Assembly (NCBI GenBank): GCA_029207755.1 | Contig: JARCOQ010000017.1 | Span: 5,406,945 to 5,470,944, forward strand | From: Chamaea fasciata | Lineage: Eukaryota > Chordata > Aves > Passeriformes > Sylviidae | DNA length: 64,000 nucleotides | Direction of reading: 5' to 3' | Part shown: in pieces, positions 62,211 through 64,000 of the stretch | How the letters are laid out: the number at the start of each line of letters is the position of its first letter | Numbering within the stretch: position 1 is the first letter of the stretch | The notes under the pieces: generated by a model | What the model saw: only the letters and a program-made list of their open reading frames with translations | What the model was told of the DNA's origin: nothing | Database searches by the model: none | Program-made: the position numbers and the translations under genes

Positions 62211-62403
62211 AGTCAGTGGAGCTTTAGTTTCTTCTGATTCAGCCGAACTGCAAGCTCTGCTCTGTCATGCCTTCTTGTGATTTCTTGCCCTGGTTGTACC
62301 AAGCAGAGAGCAGAGATTATTTTTGACCAAGCAATTTTGTTGCTCATGGACTGTTGACTCCTCTTTGACAAAGAAAACTAGTAGTGGCACACAAACAAAT
62401 AAA

Positions 62404-63384
62404 TTGAAACAAAGAGGCAAAAGGGAGACTCTTCAGAGGGAAATCTCTTGAGAAGGAAATCTGTGAGAAACCAGCAAGTATTTTCTGTGTCTGGTGTGTG
62501 TGAAATGGCATGGGCAGGTTGGAAGAAGATCTGCTCATCCTGCCTAGTGGGAAAATCCAGGTACCATGAACAGGAGAGGGGAGAGACCTGCCCTGAGAGG
62601 AAGAGGAGTCTTGATGTCACACATTTAACATTGGCCTTCCAGGCAAGACACTTTAAATCTTTCTGGAGGACCCAATTTTTTTCACTTCACCTCTAAATAC
62701 AGCCAACAGCTGGGAGGAGCTTTCTGAAGCTTCCCAGGGAAGCTGTATGGAGGGAACTGCATTGCTTTGACTTTCATTATGATTTAACGCCCTGCATGTC
62801 TCATTTGCCTTTGAAATATTAAACATTATTACTTCACTTGTTCAACAACAGCCTGCTGAAATGTGCTTGATAATCTTAGAAAACACTGTACAGAAATTGT
62901 TGTTCACGTAAGATGCTTGGTTTAGATTTTCACTACTGAGATACACAGGCAGCTTACAGAATATTTGATCACAGCTCAGAGAAACTGGCAGGCTTGGTTT
63001 TGGTTTGACATTACAGTGGGGAAAAGCTGGAGTAAAAGTGAACTTATCATAAACTCTTTCCACAGTGTTTGTTGGGCCACTCGAGTGCTGAAGAGCCGGG
63101 GGAATTTGGGGGATTTATCCGAGTGGTTTGCTGACTTCTACAGCTCTGTTCTTGCAGCTTAACAGGAAAGCAGACCTGGGTCCATGGCCTTAATCTGAGA
63201 TTGCAGCTCAAAGCTACCTCTTCCACTGGCCAAATCTGACAACCTTGAGTTGAGCAGTGTAAATTACAGCTGCTTTCATCCTCTCTTCCCTCCTCTCCTA
63301 ATTTTGCTATATTCAGTTTAGAGATGTGGTTTTCTTGAGCTCAAAGAAGTGAGGATAACTGACTGCAACCCCTCGTGGTTTCCG
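62404..63384. other. downstream non-coding DNA
   Basis: No exon or repeat was recognised in this stretch. Short open frames only. Confidence 0.5.
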
Positions 63385-63509
63385 GAGAATCACTGGACAG
63401 TTTGGGTTGGAAGGGACCTTAAAGACCATGCAGTTCCAAACCCCTGCCACGGACAGGGACACCTTTCCCTAGAGCAGGTTGCTCCAAGGCCCATGCAACC
63501 TGGCCTTGT
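63385..63509 (-). mobile_element. CR1 LINE 3' fragment, antisense
   Basis: GAGAATCACTGGACAGTTTG, GGTTGGAAGGGACCTTAAAG, CCCCTGCCACGGACAGGGAC and GCAACCTGGCCTTG are the complement of the CR1 3' region. Confidence 0.92.
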
Positions 63510-64000
63510 AAAGGAAAGCTGATACAGGGAAGAAGAAAAAGGTACAAACTGCCCCATATTTACCAGAGAAATGGCTCTTTACATGCCTTTCAACAGTGAT
63601 TGAACTGCTAACACAACAAGGTTTTTACATTTAATCTGGTGTGAATAGCTTTTGCCATTAGACAGAGTAAAACCTCCCATCCCTTGTGTCCCTGTCTTGG
63701 CTGCACTCTCCACGGAAGCAGAGGTGAGTATTGCGGCCTCTGCTCATCTATGCAAATTCCCTGTGTTTGGAGCTGTTTGTTTTTACTAAAAAAAGAATAA
63801 AACCTGTGGAACCCGCAGAAGTGAAGTGCTGCCAGATGGATTCTGAGAAATTCCATTCTGAAGAGAGTCTAGCAAATGATCTCTTCAAACGTTTTGTTCC
63901 TCTTCACACTGCCCTTGCCAGAGCCATCCGTTTGGCAGAGTGTGAAATCAGGTTTATAAAGTCATTTTTCTATTCAGGAATTTCCCCCAGACAGGACAGT
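63510..64000. other. downstream non-coding DNA to window end
   Basis: Nothing recognisable was found. The next gene in human synteny downstream of NTSR1, as I recall, is MRGBP, but none of its sequence was identified here. Confidence 0.45.

Larger units (their letters stand above)
60284..62230 (+). other. NTSR1: probable NTSR1 3' UTR
   Basis: Sequence after the TGA has no further spliceable exon that I can recognise. Two plausible ends exist: ATTAAA at 60849 (UTR of roughly 0.6 kb) and AATAAA at 62205 (about 1.9 kb). A long 3' UTR would fit what I recall of mammalian NTSR1. The distal part would include a CR1 fragment. The true extent cannot be decided without transcript data. Confidence 0.5.

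Noticed and set aside
1..64000. Bacterial-style systems, CRISPR arrays, toxins, intact viral or transposon genes
   Set aside because: The DNA is intron-rich vertebrate sequence. No array of identical spaced repeats, and no intact reverse transcriptase, integrase or transposase frame was seen.

Overview
The window is vertebrate nuclear DNA, almost certainly from a bird. It carries one spliced protein gene, and about ten scattered fragments resemble avian CR1 (chicken repeat 1) LINE 3' ends, with the typical ATTCTATGATT-like tail or its complement. The CR1 sequence style would fit Neoaves or a passerine, but the species cannot be fixed from this sequence alone.

The gene is NTSR1, the neurotensin receptor 1 (class A GPCR), on the + strand. 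Four coding exons were assembled by reading the GT/AG boundaries: 9676-10344, 46853-47054, 57554-57644 and 60034-60283. Intron phases are 0, 1 and 2. The joined CDS is 1212 nt and gives a 403-residue receptor with an intact reading frame, seven membrane segments and all class A landmark motifs. Introns are about 36.5, 10.5 and 2.4 kb. Exon 1 carries the N-terminus through TM4 and ECL2, exon 2 carries TM5 and ICL3, exon 3 carries TM6, and exon 4 carries TM7, helix 8 and the tail.

Layout: 1-8280 is upstream non-coding DNA with one CR1 copy. 8280-10560 is a GC-rich, CpG-island-like promoter and exon 1 region. It contains a striking 1-kb GT/CCC-rich minisatellite (about 8466-9470) ending roughly 200 bp before the start codon. 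10345-46852 is intron 1, with CR1 fragments, simple repeats and a 95-bp tandem duplication near 35.6-35.8 kb. 47055-57553 is intron 2, with two CR1 copies and a small repeat family at 55.27-55.82 kb that includes a perfect 22-bp-arm palindrome. 57645-60033 is intron 3, with a (TTGG)n tract. 60284 onward is the 3' UTR with candidate poly(A) signals, then downstream non-coding DNA.

The numerous short open frames elsewhere look like chance frames. The very long frames over 8.25-10.6 kb are produced by the stop-free minisatellite on both strands. I found no tRNA, rRNA, CRISPR, intact transposon or second protein gene, and no evidence of a novel multi-gene system. The most unusual items are the promoter-proximal minisatellite, with its regular C-tract/G-quadruplex potential, and the palindrome-bearing repeats in intron 2.
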